Below are positions 1 to 7,122 of a DNA stretch of 21,035 nucleotides, one piece after another. Below the pieces are notes generated by a model. The model worked only from the letters and a program-made list of their open reading frames with translations, was not told where the DNA came from and made no database searches. Within the stretch, counting starts at the first letter, position 1, and every line of letters starts with the position of its first letter. The position numbers were made by a program, and so were the translations under genes. This DNA is from an uncultured Eubacteriales bacterium (lineage in GTDB: Bacteria > Bacillota > Clostridia > Oscillospirales > Acutalibacteraceae): contig CAKUME010000002.1 in NCBI GenBank assembly GCA_934667575.1, positions 1 to 21,035 of the forward strand, in the 5' to 3' direction.

Positions 1-295
1 GCGAATAGCAGGTGATCTTGAGCGTGTTGCCGATCAGCTGCCAAAAGCTCGTGCCGGTCACAAATTCTTTGAAATACCGCAGGCCCACCCACGGGCTGCC
101 TGCGTAGCCGAGCACCGACTTATAGTTTTTGAACGCGATCTGAATGCCGTACATCGGCGCATAGTTAAAGATGGCGATATACACGATCGCGGGAAGCATC
201 AAAACGTAATACGCGCGATGCTTCCAGATGGCGCGCAGCAGATGCTGCGCCTTGCTCTTGGGTTGCAGCCGCGCTGCGGACTGAACTTGCTCCAT
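1..295 (-). CDS. Sugar ABC transporter permease, LplB type (partial, N-terminal part)
   Basis: This is the N-terminal ~98 residues of an inner-membrane permease of the LplB/YtcP group of carbohydrate importers; the rest lies beyond the left edge. The visible protein starts MEQVQSAARL. It has a first membrane helix (about residues 28-48, YYVLMLPAIVYIAIFNY), then MYGIQIAFKNY and GSPWVGLRYFKEF, wording typical of LplB-type proteins. I chose the ATG at 293-295 because GGAGG (about 303-307) lies 7 nt upstream; an in-frame ATG two codons earlier is too close to that site. A promoter sits at 413-441. The gene lies downstream of the broken sugar-binding gene on the same strand, with a terminator between them, so the two are probably transcribed separately but serve one importer. 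The substrate cannot be read from the sequence. Confidence 0.85.
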   Translation of the reverse strand, partial: MEQVQSAARLQPKSKAQHLLRAIWKHRAYYVLMLPAIVYIAIFNYAPMYGIQIAFKNYKSVLGYAGSPWVGLRYFKEFVTGTSFWQLIGNTLKITCYS

Positions 296-412
296 AATCA
301 TTCCTCCAAGTGTTGTTTCGCATTGGGCACACGCTTTTTTTGCAGCATACATTTGCATTGTGTTGCAAAGCAATTTGGGCGTTTGCGTTTTCCTGTGCGA
401 TTTGCTGACATT

Positions 413-441
413 ACTATACGACAATTTTTTGCGGGGCGCAA
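413..441 (-). promoter_or_regulatory. Promoter for the ABC permease
   Basis: Read on the minus strand, -35 TTGCGC (436-441) and -10 TATAGT (413-418) are separated by exactly 17 nt. The paralogous region at 2665-2693 has the same -35 hexamer and the same 17-nt spacer. The predicted transcript starts near 406, giving a leader of about 110 nt. The first ~20 transcribed bases (388-407) are identical to those of the sugar-binding gene. Confidence 0.65.
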
Positions 442-647
442 GAGTACTTTTTTGCTTTTTGCAAAATCAAAAAATGAAATACAGAATGCACAACGGCACG
501 TCCGTTGGTGTGGCAAAGATGCCGAATCGTATCCATCATTTTCCATGCGGCATCTCTTTTTTTGCACCCTCGGTTCATTTTTTGCAGGCGGAAACCCCCG
601 TTTTTTGCGGCGCAAAAAAGTGCAAGTGGCTTTTTTTCCCTCACCCA

Positions 648-676
648 TTGACAACCCGGTCAAAATGCACTATAAT
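648..676 (+). promoter_or_regulatory. Consensus promoter with no gene behind it
   Basis: A perfect TTGACA (648-653) and a perfect TATAAT (671-676) are separated by 17 nt. No ORF with a ribosome binding site follows before the convergent sugar-binding gene ends at 879. It occupies the place held by the AraC promoter (2924-2952) in the paralogous cassette, so it may be a leftover from a lost regulator gene, or it may drive a short non-coding RNA of about 150-170 nt. Confidence 0.6.
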
Positions 677-774
677 GATGATTATGCCCCCCACCCCCCT
701 GCAAAACTGTGGATATTCACGAACCCACTTTTTTTGATTCATTTCCGGGGCGCGGCGGCGGGGCGTTTGCGGTG

Positions 775-838
775 AGCATAATAATGAAAGCGGCGGCTCG
801 CTGATTTGGGCATTTGTTGCTTTTGCGAACCGCCGCTT
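775..838 (-). terminator. Intrinsic terminator after the sugar-binding gene
   Basis: Arms at 788-801 and 825-838 form a 14-bp stem with one mismatch. On the minus strand the stem is followed by TTTCATTATTAT, a broken T tract. It lies about 40 nt past the stop at 879. It would separate the binding-protein transcript from the permease transcript. Confidence 0.55.
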
Positions 839-878
839 CCGGCCGACTTATTTGATTTTTCCCGGAGGGAAGAGGGGG

Positions 879-2504
879 TTAGCTTTTGTTGAACCGGGTG
901 TAGGCGTTTTGGTATGCTTTTTGGATATCTTCATAGTGCAGGCTCTTCACCTGGTTCACATAGTTATTCCAAACCGCATCGTCGTTCACGTCCATGCCCT
1001 CGGTGCCGGTCACAAACTGACTTCTGGCCTGACTCACATAGGTGTTGAACTCCGTGTTGTAGCTATCCAGCGTGGATTGCTCTTCTTCGGTAAAGTTCAG
1101 ATAGCTTTCTGCAAACACCTTGCCGGTGCAATAGGGTTCCATTTGCTGCAGGCACAAAATGCGCGCGCGGGTGTTGGATTCGTTGGCCGGCGCAATGTCG
1201 GTCATAATCTTCAGCCCGGCCCAGTCGTACATAATGTCGCTGAGCAGATAGTTGCTGCTGTAGCCTTCGTCGGAACCGTCGCGTTTGGTCAGCGTGTAGC
1301 TGTGCTCCGCTTGGTTAATGTGAATCACGGTGTCCATCTTGCCGTAGTTCCACGCCAAGCCGTTGACGCCGGAGCCTTCCTTGACTTCATCTTCCGCAAA
1401 CTGCGTGTCGAACAGGCGGCAAAGCTCATTCACATATTTGCTGTCTGCATTCATGGCAAAGCTGCCCACGCGCTGCACCAAGCGGCGCTCTTCGGTGGTC
1501 GGCGTATCGCCTTTTTTGGCCACGAGCGGTTTCAGCATGCCAATGTGCCATTTTCCGTCGCTAAACGCATCGGTGGTCACGCCAATGGCGCATTCCGCAA
1601 AGAAAATGCCGGTGCCCTGCTGCACGAGCGACAGCATGGAGTTGGTGTCGAGGGTCATGTATTCTTGATGGAGCAGGCCTTCTTTATACAGCTTGTTCAT
1701 GTAGCTGAGATAGGAACGGTACTGGTCGGAAATTTGGGTATTGAGCACCGTATCGCCATCCAACGCCCAGCCGCACTGCACATACTTGCCAAATGCCGGA
1801 AAAATGGCGGTGCACTAGGTGCTCTCCTTGGTGACCATTGGCGCAGCGCCGTTGTTGATCTCTTTGCACTGCTTGAGCACTTCGTAGAACTCATCGGCCG
1901 TTTCCGGAACCGTGAGATTGTGTTTCGTGAAAAACTCTTCATTATAAAACGGAGTTGTCCATACCGTTCCGGGATGATCTTCATAACTAAACAAGCCATA
2001 CATGCCGCCGTCGCTCGAAAGCGATGCTTTTTTGGCAATCGGGTGGCTGGTCATAAACGCATCCAGATACGGCATCACATCCAGATGATCCAAATAGTTC
2101 ACGAGCTTGTGGCCCAGCACACCGAACTCCTCCCGCTGCGATTTGCTCAGCGTATTATGGAAGAAATCCGGCCAGGTGTCGGTGCTCAGCACCGTGTTGA
2201 ACGCATCCTTTTCCACATTCGTGAACTCCACCTGAATATTGGTGAGGTTATAAAGGTCTTCCGTCCAAAACAGGCGGGGGTTCGTCATATCCTTGCCCAC
2301 CACCATGCCTTGCACCGTGATCGGCGTTTCCACAATGGGGTAGGTGGGGGTGAACTTGGTGGACGTGCCCGAACCGGCCGAAGACGAGGTCTTGTCCGGT
2401 GCTGCCGAGCCTGCGCCCGACGAGGTGGTTTTGCCCGCGCAGGAGCAGAGCGCGCTCAGCGCCAGCACCGCCGCCAACGCAAGCGAGATGATTCGTTTTG
2501 TCAT
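879..2504 (-). pseudogene. Sugar-binding lipoprotein of an ABC importer (LplA-like), interrupted by an in-frame TAG
   Basis: Extracellular solute-binding lipoprotein of a carbohydrate importer, about 541 codons, the usual length for LplA/YtcQ-type proteins. The start is the ATG at 2502-2504, behind AGGAGG 6-7 nt upstream. The signal peptide MTKRIISLALAAVLALSAL is followed by a lipobox with the lipidated Cys probably at residue 22, then a Ser/Thr/Gly linker. The end, AYQNAYTRFNKS, resembles the C-terminus common in this family. A single TAG at 1815-1817 (after ...VTKEST) interrupts the frame at codon 230. The same frame continues at once with CTAIFPAFGKYVQCGWALDG to 879, with no frameshift. 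So this is a recent nonsense mutation, a sequencing error, or a recoded or suppressed amber codon. A UAG made from CAG (Gln) or TGG (Trp) would each need one transition. The product is not functional unless TAG is read through. Confidence 0.85.
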
Positions 2505-2664
2505 AGTCTTCCTCCTATAATCGGTTTTGAATATGCAATCGCCGCAAAAAAACACCCGCGAACGCCAATTTGTGCTGCCGGCGTGCCCGCTTCGGCGCTC
2601 GCACCGCAATCATGGACGAATCCGCCCTCATGCGCGGCATTTTCCTGTGCGATTTGCTGGCTTT

Positions 2665-2693
2665 ATGATACGCCTTTTTTTGCATTTGCGCAA
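2665..2693 (-). promoter_or_regulatory. Promoter for the sugar-binding gene
   Basis: On the minus strand, -35 TTGCGC (2688-2693) and -10 TATCAT (2665-2670) are 17 nt apart, the same geometry as the permease promoter. The -35 is poor, which suits an activator-dependent promoter. TTGCGAAAAAG-like sequence (minus strand, 2707-2717) lies 13-14 nt upstream of it. Confidence 0.6.
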
Positions 2694-2923
2694 GAGTACA
2701 AATTTGCTTTTTCGCAATTCAAAAAAAGAAATGCAGAATGCACAGCCAAAATGCGTCTTGTTTGTGCAAAATGCATGAATCAGTGCCGTTTTCGTTCCAT
2801 ATTTATCCAATTTTCACCCCGCAGCGCCCGCTTTTTTTGCATCGGCGCACACCTTTTTTGCAGGCCGCCGCCCCGCCCTGCAAGCGCGCAAAAAAAAGCG
2901 ATGACCCAATTTCGCGCTCCCCA

Positions 2924-2952
2924 TTGACGCCGCCCCCGGAACTCGCTATCAT
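2924..2952 (+). promoter_or_regulatory. Promoter for the AraC regulator
   Basis: TTGACG (2924-2929), a 17-nt spacer and TATCAT (2947-2952), 34 nt upstream of the regulator's ATG. It is divergent from the sugar-binding promoter about 230 bp away. Confidence 0.65.
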
Positions 2953-2985
2953 TATATATATGCCTCAAAGGAGAATTCACGCCGT

Positions 2986-4890
2986 ATGAAACACGCCGTT
3001 CCACCTGCATCCGCCAAACGCCACTCCTATCTGTTCCGGCTCGCCGTCACCTGCGTGGGCCTGCTGCTGATCCCCTGCTGCATTGCGCTGTTCGCCACGC
3101 TGCGCCACTCCTACTCCGAAATGCAGGACAGCAACCAAAAATATTATATTGAAGCCACGCAGAATTTTTCGAGCTATTTTCGCAGCACATTGGGCGACCT
3201 GCGCACCCACGCCGCCCAAATCAGCTCCGACAGCGGCAACCTCAACCGCCCCGCCTATCGGCTGCGCACCGACCAGATCGCCCGCGCGCCCTATTATTTC
3301 ACCGAGGCGAGCTCGGCGCTGATGAGCTATTCCAACACCGAGCCGCGCCTCACCGGCGTTTATTACCCCCGGCAGGATTGGCTGATCACCCGAAGCTACA
3401 AATACACCGCCGACACCTGGTGCCGCGACACCATGCCCGAGCTGGACGGCAACGCCCGGGCGCGAATGCTGGCGTTTTTGCGCGCGGATGCCAACGGCGT
3501 GTTCACCCGGGTGTTCACGCTGTTTCCCGAATCCAACAGCGGCCGCGAAAAACTGATCGTGGCCGTGCCGGTGCGGCTGGGGCAAAACAGCGCGCAGTCC
3601 ACCGCCGTCATGCTCTACACGCTCCAGCCCAGCTCGTTCGACACTTCGTTTTTCTTTTCGGCCACCGCCGCCAAAATGGAATTTGACGTGTACCGCCGCG
3701 AAACCGGCGAGCTGCTCATGCGCGCGGGCGAGCCGCTGCTTTCGAGCGGCGACCGCGCCGCGGTGGGGGAGAACCTGCCCATGATCGGCCAAACCGACAT
3801 TCGCACCATTTCCAGCGCCAACGGCACGCCCTGCACCATTTTTCTTTCCGCCGATTCCACCGGGCAGTATGTGTTCGCATCGGTCGCGCCGCAGGACGCG
3901 GTGGAGCGCAGCAACCGCAAATACTATCACACCATGCAGATGGTGCTGCTCGGCGTGATGGGGCTGCTGGCGCTGCTGGCCGCGTCGCTGATCTATATCA
4001 ACTATAAGCCCATTCACCAGCTGGCGCGCAAGGTGGGCACGAGCTCGGGCAAGGGCGAGCTGGGTGACATTTCCGGCATGATCGACAACATGACCAACGA
4101 GCTCACCGAGCAGAACATGCTCATCAAGGACTACCTGATGGAGAATATTCTCTACGGCAAACCGATTTGCGACGCCGATCTGCGGCGGCTGGGCGTGAGC
4201 GATCACACCGGCTGCTACCGCGTCTACACGCTCACCGGCGCGCCGCTCAATTCGGACGAGCGTGCGGCGGTGGTGGCCGAGGTGCTGGCCAAGTTCGGCG
4301 TGTCGATGTTCCTCACCGACATCACCCAGCGCCGCCAAACGGTGTTCACCTGCCTGCTGCCCGTCACCGGGCCCACGGGGCTCACCGAATTTTTGCGCGA
4401 CTGGGTGGTGCGCCGCCGCCCGCACGACCCGTTTGTGGCGGGCGAAAAAGTGGCCACGCTGAGCGCGCTGCGCGATTCCTATCTTTCGTGCAATCCGGAA
4501 CCGGCCGCCGCGCCCGCGGGCACGCCCTGCGCCGATCCGGATCGCCCCGCCAAGCTCGACTCCGAAGCGCTCGCGCAGCAGGTGCTCGTCTATTTGCAGG
4601 AGCATTTTCGCGATCAGGACATCAGCCAAACGGTGGTGGCCGACGAATTTTCGATTTCGACCTACTCGCTCAGCCGAATGTTCAAAAACCACTTTGGCCT
4701 GGGCTTTGCGGAATACATCGCGGGCCGCCGCATTGAATACGCCAAGCAGCAGCTGCTCACCACCGACCGCTCCGTGGCCGAAATTGCGGAGTCGTGCGGT
4801 CTGCCCAACGTGAACTATTTTTCGCGCCTGTTCAAAGCCACCGTGGGCACCACGCCGGGCAAGTTCCGATCGGGGAACACGGAGCAATAA
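2986..4890 (+). CDS. Membrane-anchored AraC-family transcriptional regulator
   Basis: 634-residue regulator that probably senses an extracellular ligand and controls the adjacent sugar importer. It has a cytoplasmic N-terminus, TM1 at about residues 15-38, an extracellular sensor region at about 40-315, TM2 at about 317-338 (MVLLGVMGLLALLAASLIYI), a cytoplasmic linker, and a C-terminal pair of AraC helix-turn-helix motifs at about 528-630. The second carries the familiar SVAEIAESCGLPNVNYFSRLFK and the closing GTTPGKFR. This architecture is common beside LplA/LplB operons in Firmicutes. ATG 2986 has AAAGGAG (2967-2973) 12 nt upstream, slightly far but with no better start. The gene is divergent from the sugar-binding gene. 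A long open frame on the opposite strand is a by-product of high GC. Confidence 0.88.
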   Translation: MKHAVPPASAKRHSYLFRLAVTCVGLLLIPCCIALFATLRHSYSEMQDSNQKYYIEATQNFSSYFRSTLGDLRTHAAQISSDSGNLNRPAYRLRTDQIARAPYYFTEASSALMSYSNTEPRLTGVYYPRQDWLITRSYKYTADTWCRDTMPELDGNARARMLAFLRADANGVFTRVFTLFPESNSGREKLIVAVPVRLGQNSAQSTAVMLYTLQPSSFDTSFFFSATAAKMEFDVYRRETGELLMRAGEPLLSSGDRAAVGENLPMIGQTDIRTISSANGTPCTIFLSADSTGQYVFASVAPQDAVERSNRKYYHTMQMVLLGVMGLLALLAASLIYINYKPIHQLARKVGTSSGKGELGDISGMIDNMTNELTEQNMLIKDYLMENILYGKPICDADLRRLGVSDHTGCYRVYTLTGAPLNSDERAAVVAEVLAKFGVSMFLTDITQRRQTVFTCLLPVTGPTGLTEFLRDWVVRRRPHDPFVAGEKVATLSALRDSYLSCNPEPAAAPAGTPCADPDRPAKLDSEALAQQVLVYLQEHFRDQDISQTVVADEFSISTYSLSRMFKNHFGLGFAEYIAGRRIEYAKQQLLTTDRSVAEIAESCGLPNVNYFSRLFKATVGTTPGKFRSGNTEQ

Positions 4891-4904
4891 TACGTCAAAA
4901 TCTC

Positions 4905-4933
4905 TTGTGCACCGGCGTGGATTGTGCTATAAT
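4905..4933 (+). promoter_or_regulatory. Promoter for the PIN-like gene
   Basis: TTGTGC (4905-4910), a 17-nt spacer and a perfect TATAAT (4928-4933) preceded by TGTGC, giving a TGn extended -10 that offsets the weak -35. It lies 15 nt past the AraC stop, so the PIN gene has its own transcript. Confidence 0.65.
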
Positions 4934-4970
4934 AAACAGTGATCGCTAAAACGGAAGAGAGAATCCTTTT

Positions 4971-6383
4971 ATGAAACGTTACTATTATATTGATACCGAA
5001 AACATCGGCACCGGCTGGCTGAACCTGCTCGACGCGCTCGATTCGGACTCGGTGCTCACACTGTTTTACACGCTGCATTCCACCGGCATTCCGATCGCGC
5101 ATTTTGACCAACTGATGGAGGTGAACCAACGGTGCAAAATTCGCACCGTGAGCTGCAACACCGGCCGCAACGCGCTCGACTTTCAGCTCGTGACCGACCT
5201 CGGCTACCAGATCGCGCAGGATCCCGATGCGGAATACATTATTGTGTCGGGCGATATGGGCTTCGACGTGGTGGTGAACTTTTGGAAGAGCCGGAATTAT
5301 CAGATTCGGCGCGCGTTCCCGGGCAATTCCGTGAAAACCGAGGAGCCGCCGCGCCGCCATGGCGGCCGCCTTCCGGAGGCCGTGCCCGTGGACGATGAGC
5401 ACACGAACCCGCACGCCGAACCGACTGCTGCACCCGCCGCGCCCCGTGCAAACGAGCGCCGCAGCGAAGCACGGGTGGAAAATCCCGCGCCGCTGCGCGC
5501 CGAACCGGCTGCCGCACCTGCCGCGCCCCGTGCGAACGAGCGCCGCAGCGAAGCACGCGTGGAAAATCCCGCGCCGCTGCGCACCGAACCGACCGCCGCA
5601 CCCCGCGTGCCGACGGTGGAAAATGTGATGCGTCCCAGCGCGGCGCGCGTGCAGGAAGCCGTGTCCGCCGAGCCGAAGGCGGATGCACCGGTCGTGCAGC
5701 CCGCGCGTCGGCCGGTCGTGCAGCCGCCTGTGGTGGTCTATCCGCCCGCAAGCTATGCGCACCCCGTAGAAGCCGACTCGAAACCGGCCGCGCCGGACGC
5801 CGCCGAGCCTGCGCGGCCGCAGCAGCCGAATCGCCGCCGCAAGCCCCAGTCGCCCGATGCGCACAGCGCCCCCGCCGCAGAAGCGAGCGCCCCGGCGAAA
5901 CCGGCCGAACCGGCCGCCAAAAAGCCGACGCAAGCACCGGAGGCAAAGCCCGCGCCCGTACCCGCCGCGCAAAATGCCGCAAAACCGGCGGATGTGTCGG
6001 CACAAGCGCCGTCCGGCGCCAAAAAACAGCCTGCCCGCGTGCAAAATTCGGCCGAGCATCCGGCAGCGGAATCGGATGCTGCCCGCCCGCCGCGCCGTGC
6101 CGGTGAACCGGCGCAGGCAAAAAAGGCCGCGCCCGCCGCGGAACCGACCGCCGAGGACGCACCCGAGCTGATCCACACCGCACTGCGCAAAGCGAACGCC
6201 GACGCGCACTACGACGCGGTGCGCCGCATCCTCGACGAAGGCGCTGCCGTGGAAGCCAACAAACGCATGGCGTATGTTTACCGCGCGGTGCTCAAGGAGT
6301 TCGGCCAGAAAAAGGGCATTGAGCTCTACGGCGCAGTGCGTGAGTGCGCCAAACCGTATTACCGCGCCACGCTGCGCAAATAA
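4971..6383 (+). CDS. PIN/NYN-like nuclease domain protein with Pro/Ala-rich arm
   Basis: 470 residues. The N-terminal ~118 residues form a PIN-like fold with the acidic residues expected of this RNase superfamily: D8, E10 and N11 in IDTEN, D70 in NALDFQL, and D95 and D99 in SGDMGFD. It probably cleaves RNA, but no substrate is visible. Residues ~122-396 are low-complexity Pro/Ala/Arg/Glu with two 28-residue tandem repeats, probably a flexible arm. Residues ~397-470 are a compact helical tail (APELIHTALRK to the end) that may bind a partner or nucleic acid. The start has GGAAGAGAG 8-15 nt upstream. The gene stands alone, with its own promoter and a strong terminator. The catalytic set looks intact; the cellular role is unknown to me. 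Confidence 0.75.
   Translation: MKRYYYIDTENIGTGWLNLLDALDSDSVLTLFYTLHSTGIPIAHFDQLMEVNQRCKIRTVSCNTGRNALDFQLVTDLGYQIAQDPDAEYIIVSGDMGFDVVVNFWKSRNYQIRRAFPGNSVKTEEPPRRHGGRLPEAVPVDDEHTNPHAEPTAAPAAPRANERRSEARVENPAPLRAEPAAAPAAPRANERRSEARVENPAPLRTEPTAAPRVPTVENVMRPSAARVQEAVSAEPKADAPVVQPARRPVVQPPVVVYPPASYAHPVEADSKPAAPDAAEPARPQQPNRRRKPQSPDAHSAPAAEASAPAKPAEPAAKKPTQAPEAKPAPVPAAQNAAKPADVSAQAPSGAKKQPARVQNSAEHPAAESDAARPPRRAGEPAQAKKAAPAAEPTAEDAPELIHTALRKANADAHYDAVRRILDEGAAVEANKRMAYVYRAVLKEFGQKKGIELYGAVRECAKPYYRATLRK
5416..5601 (+). repeat. 84-bp tandem repeat inside the PIN gene arm
   Basis: Two units of exactly 84 bp (5416-5499 and 5500-5583) and the first ~18 bp of a third encode a 28-residue repeat containing ANERRSEARVENPAPLR. 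The units differ by a few substitutions and keep the frame, so unit number could vary between strains by slippage or recombination. Confidence 0.9.
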
Positions 6384-6471
6384 CGCAGCCAAACGCCCGC
6401 ATATCTGCAAATATCGGACGCACACGCTGCGAACGGATGGGTTGCAGCCGCCCGTTGCAACCGATCGAATG

Positions 6472-6513
6472 AACCCATGTCGGATTTTTCATCCGGCGTG
6501 GGTTTTTATTTTT
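6472..6513 (+). terminator. Intrinsic terminator after the PIN gene
   Basis: A 14-bp stem (6472-6485 with 6491-6504, two G-T pairs) is followed by TTTTTATTTTT. It lies about 90 bp past the stop codon. Between 6384 and 6599 I see nothing else apart from the left attachment flank. Confidence 0.85.
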
Positions 6514-6591
6514 GCTTCGGCTCCACGCGTGCGCCAAAAAAACGTGCCGAGCTTTGGCGTCCGGCAATGTGTTTTGTTTTCCGCGATTTCG

Positions 6592-6604
6592 CAAAATCAT
6601 AATT
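6592..6604. other. Left prophage attachment junction (attL)
   Basis: Host CAAAATCA is followed by the core TAATT (6600-6604), where phage sequence begins. Joining the left and right host flanks gives an empty site CAAAATCA-TAATT-TTGTATAATTGC. The phage arm at the other two junctions is CAAAACAG-TAATT, so host and phage share CAAAAnnnTAATT. The boundary is set to within the 5-bp core only. Confidence 0.75.
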
Positions 6605-6615
6605 ATAAGGTTCAA

Positions 6616-6648
6616 GAGGCGGTGCCAATTGGCGCCGCCTCTTTGTTT
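6616..6648 (+). terminator. Hairpin next to attL, probable end-of-operon terminator
   Basis: An 11-bp stem (6616-6626 with 6631-6641, loop AATT, one T-G pair) is followed by TTTGTTT. On the circular phage genome, or across the tandem junction, it lies just after the last gene, so it could end the late transcript. In copy 1 it follows host DNA instead. Confidence 0.5.
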
Positions 6649-6708
6649 GAATCGTTGTTTTTTCTTAGGACAGCCGCCCCCGGCGTAACTTGTTGCTATG
6701 TTGGCTCC

Positions 6709-6774
6709 CCGGTCTGCTGGGTGGAAATGTGGGAAACTGCTGCGGCAGTTTTCCATATTTCCACGCATGACCGG
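6709..6774. other. Long hairpin in the phage non-coding region (packaging-signal candidate)
   Basis: The inner arms 6721-6740 and 6745-6764 pair over 20 positions (18 Watson-Crick, two G-T) around the loop TGCG. The outer arms CCGGTC (6709-6714) and GACCGG (6769-6774) extend it across a small internal loop. A hairpin of this size on the single strand fits a filamentous-phage packaging signal or complementary-strand origin; which one cannot be told from sequence. Confidence 0.6.
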
Positions 6775-6806
6775 TTGCACTGTCGGCTTACTTGGTTGTC
6801 TCCATT

Positions 6807-6840
6807 GTGCGCGATTGCGTCGCTTGCGACGCTCGCGCAC
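6807..6840. other. GC-rich hairpin in the phage non-coding region
   Basis: GTGCGCGA (6807-6814) pairs with TCGCGCAC (6833-6840), and GCGTCGC (6817-6823) with GCGACGC (6826-6832). A TT bulge and TT loop complete it: 15 perfect base pairs in 34 nt. It lies 2 bp from the nick-site hairpin, so it may be part of the origin or the minus-strand start site. Confidence 0.6.
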
Positions 6841-6842
6841 GT

Positions 6843-6873
6843 GGTAGACCCCCGTGACTAATAGGGGTCTACC
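6843..6873 (+). other. Predicted double-strand origin (nick-site hairpin)
   Basis: A perfect 10-bp stem, GGTAGACCCC (6843-6852) with GGGGTCTACC (6864-6873), presents the 11-nt loop CGTGACTAATA. As I recall, PF02486-family initiators nick in loops of this kind: pT181 RepC at ACTCTAATAG and ICEBs1 NicK in a stem with CTAACAGGGG. Here CTAATAGGGG falls at the same place in the hairpin. The phage encodes a PF02486-type initiator, which supports the call. The exact nick position is inference. Confidence 0.6.
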
Positions 6874-6892
6874 TTGTATCATTTGTACATTG

Positions 6893-7111
6893 TTATTGGT
6901 TTTTGCCTTTAGTGCTGAGGAGCCAGTCGGTAGATACTCCGTAGAAGTCCGCTAACATAGCTATCATTTCAATGCTGGGTTCTGTCCTTCCGGTTTCCCA
7001 GTTTGCAAGTGTGCTGTTGGGAATGTTCATTTCTTGAGCCGCTTCTCTTTGTGTGAATCCATTATTTTCTCTGGCTTTTTTCAGTTTTTGTGCGAATGTT
7101 TCTGCGTACAT
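6893..7111 (-). CDS. XRE-family phage repressor (copy 1)
   Basis: 72-residue Cro/CI-type DNA-binding protein, essentially one HTH_3 domain: FTQREAAQEMNIPNSTLANWETGR followed by PSIEMIAMLADFYGVSTDWLL. It lacks the protease-like C-terminal domain of lambda CI, so induction would not follow the LexA/CI self-cleavage route. I chose the ATG at 7109-7111, because the upstream in-frame GTG (7118-7120) lies within the ribosome binding site GAGGTG, 6 nt before this ATG. It is the only phage gene on the minus strand, divergent from the structural operon and facing the operator array, and so is probably the regulator of lysogeny. Confidence 0.88.
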   Translation of the reverse strand: MYAETFAQKLKKARENNGFTQREAAQEMNIPNSTLANWETGRTEPSIEMIAMLADFYGVSTDWLLSTKGKNQ

Positions 7112-7122
7112 GGTTATCACCT

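Larger units (their letters stand above)
388..676. repeat. Regulatory cassette copy A, paralogous to 2640-2952
   Basis: This fills most of the gene-free stretch 296-878. It aligns along its whole length with 2640-2952. The shared blocks, in order, are an identical 20-mer TTTTCCTGTGCGATTTGCTG (388-407), a minus-strand -10 and -35, CGCAAGAGTAC, GCTTTTT followed by GCAA, CAGAATGCACA, two TTTTTTGCA tracts, GCGCAAAAAA, and finally a plus-strand promoter beginning ATTGAC. Copy B sits between the sugar-binding gene and the divergent AraC gene. Copy A has the permease on one side but no gene on the plus side. No coding sequence is convincing between 296 and 878. Confidence 0.8.
2640..2952. repeat. 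Regulatory cassette copy B, paralogous to 388-676
   Basis: Divergent intergenic region between the sugar-binding gene (minus) and the AraC regulator (plus). It shares with copy A the 20-mer at 2640-2659, both promoters, CGCAAGAGTAC, GCTTTTT/GCAA words (2706-2717), CAGAATGCACA, and T- and A-tracts bordered by GC. The conserved words between the two promoters are the natural place for AraC-type operators. The stretch 2505-2639 shows nothing else I can name. Confidence 0.75.

Noticed and set aside
852..2927. Plus-strand open frame of 691 codons over the sugar-binding gene
   Set aside because: It lies opposite a gene with clear signal peptide, lipobox and family ending, and has no ribosome binding site; GC-rich antisense frames stay open by chance.
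5416..5601. CRISPR-like repeat
   Set aside because: Units are adjacent without spacers and keep a reading frame; it is a coding tandem repeat.
2977..6425. Two long minus-strand frames (636 and 536 codons) opposite the AraC and PIN genes
   Set aside because: Composition is Arg/Gly/Ala/His-rich with no recognisable domain; the plus-strand genes have motifs, promoters and ribosome binding sites.
6592..6615. Canonical dif sequence at the attachment site
   Set aside because: The reconstructed site shares only a TTATG core with the Bacillus-type consensus; the arms do not match well enough to call it dif.
6843..6873. Hairpin as a terminator for the minus-strand repressor gene
   Set aside because: No T tract follows it on the minus strand, and its loop matches a nick site better.
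6274..6882. Overlapping open frames on both strands running from host DNA through the phage hairpins
   Set aside because: They cross the attachment junction and three strong hairpins, have no ribosome binding site, and change their host-side ends in copy 2.
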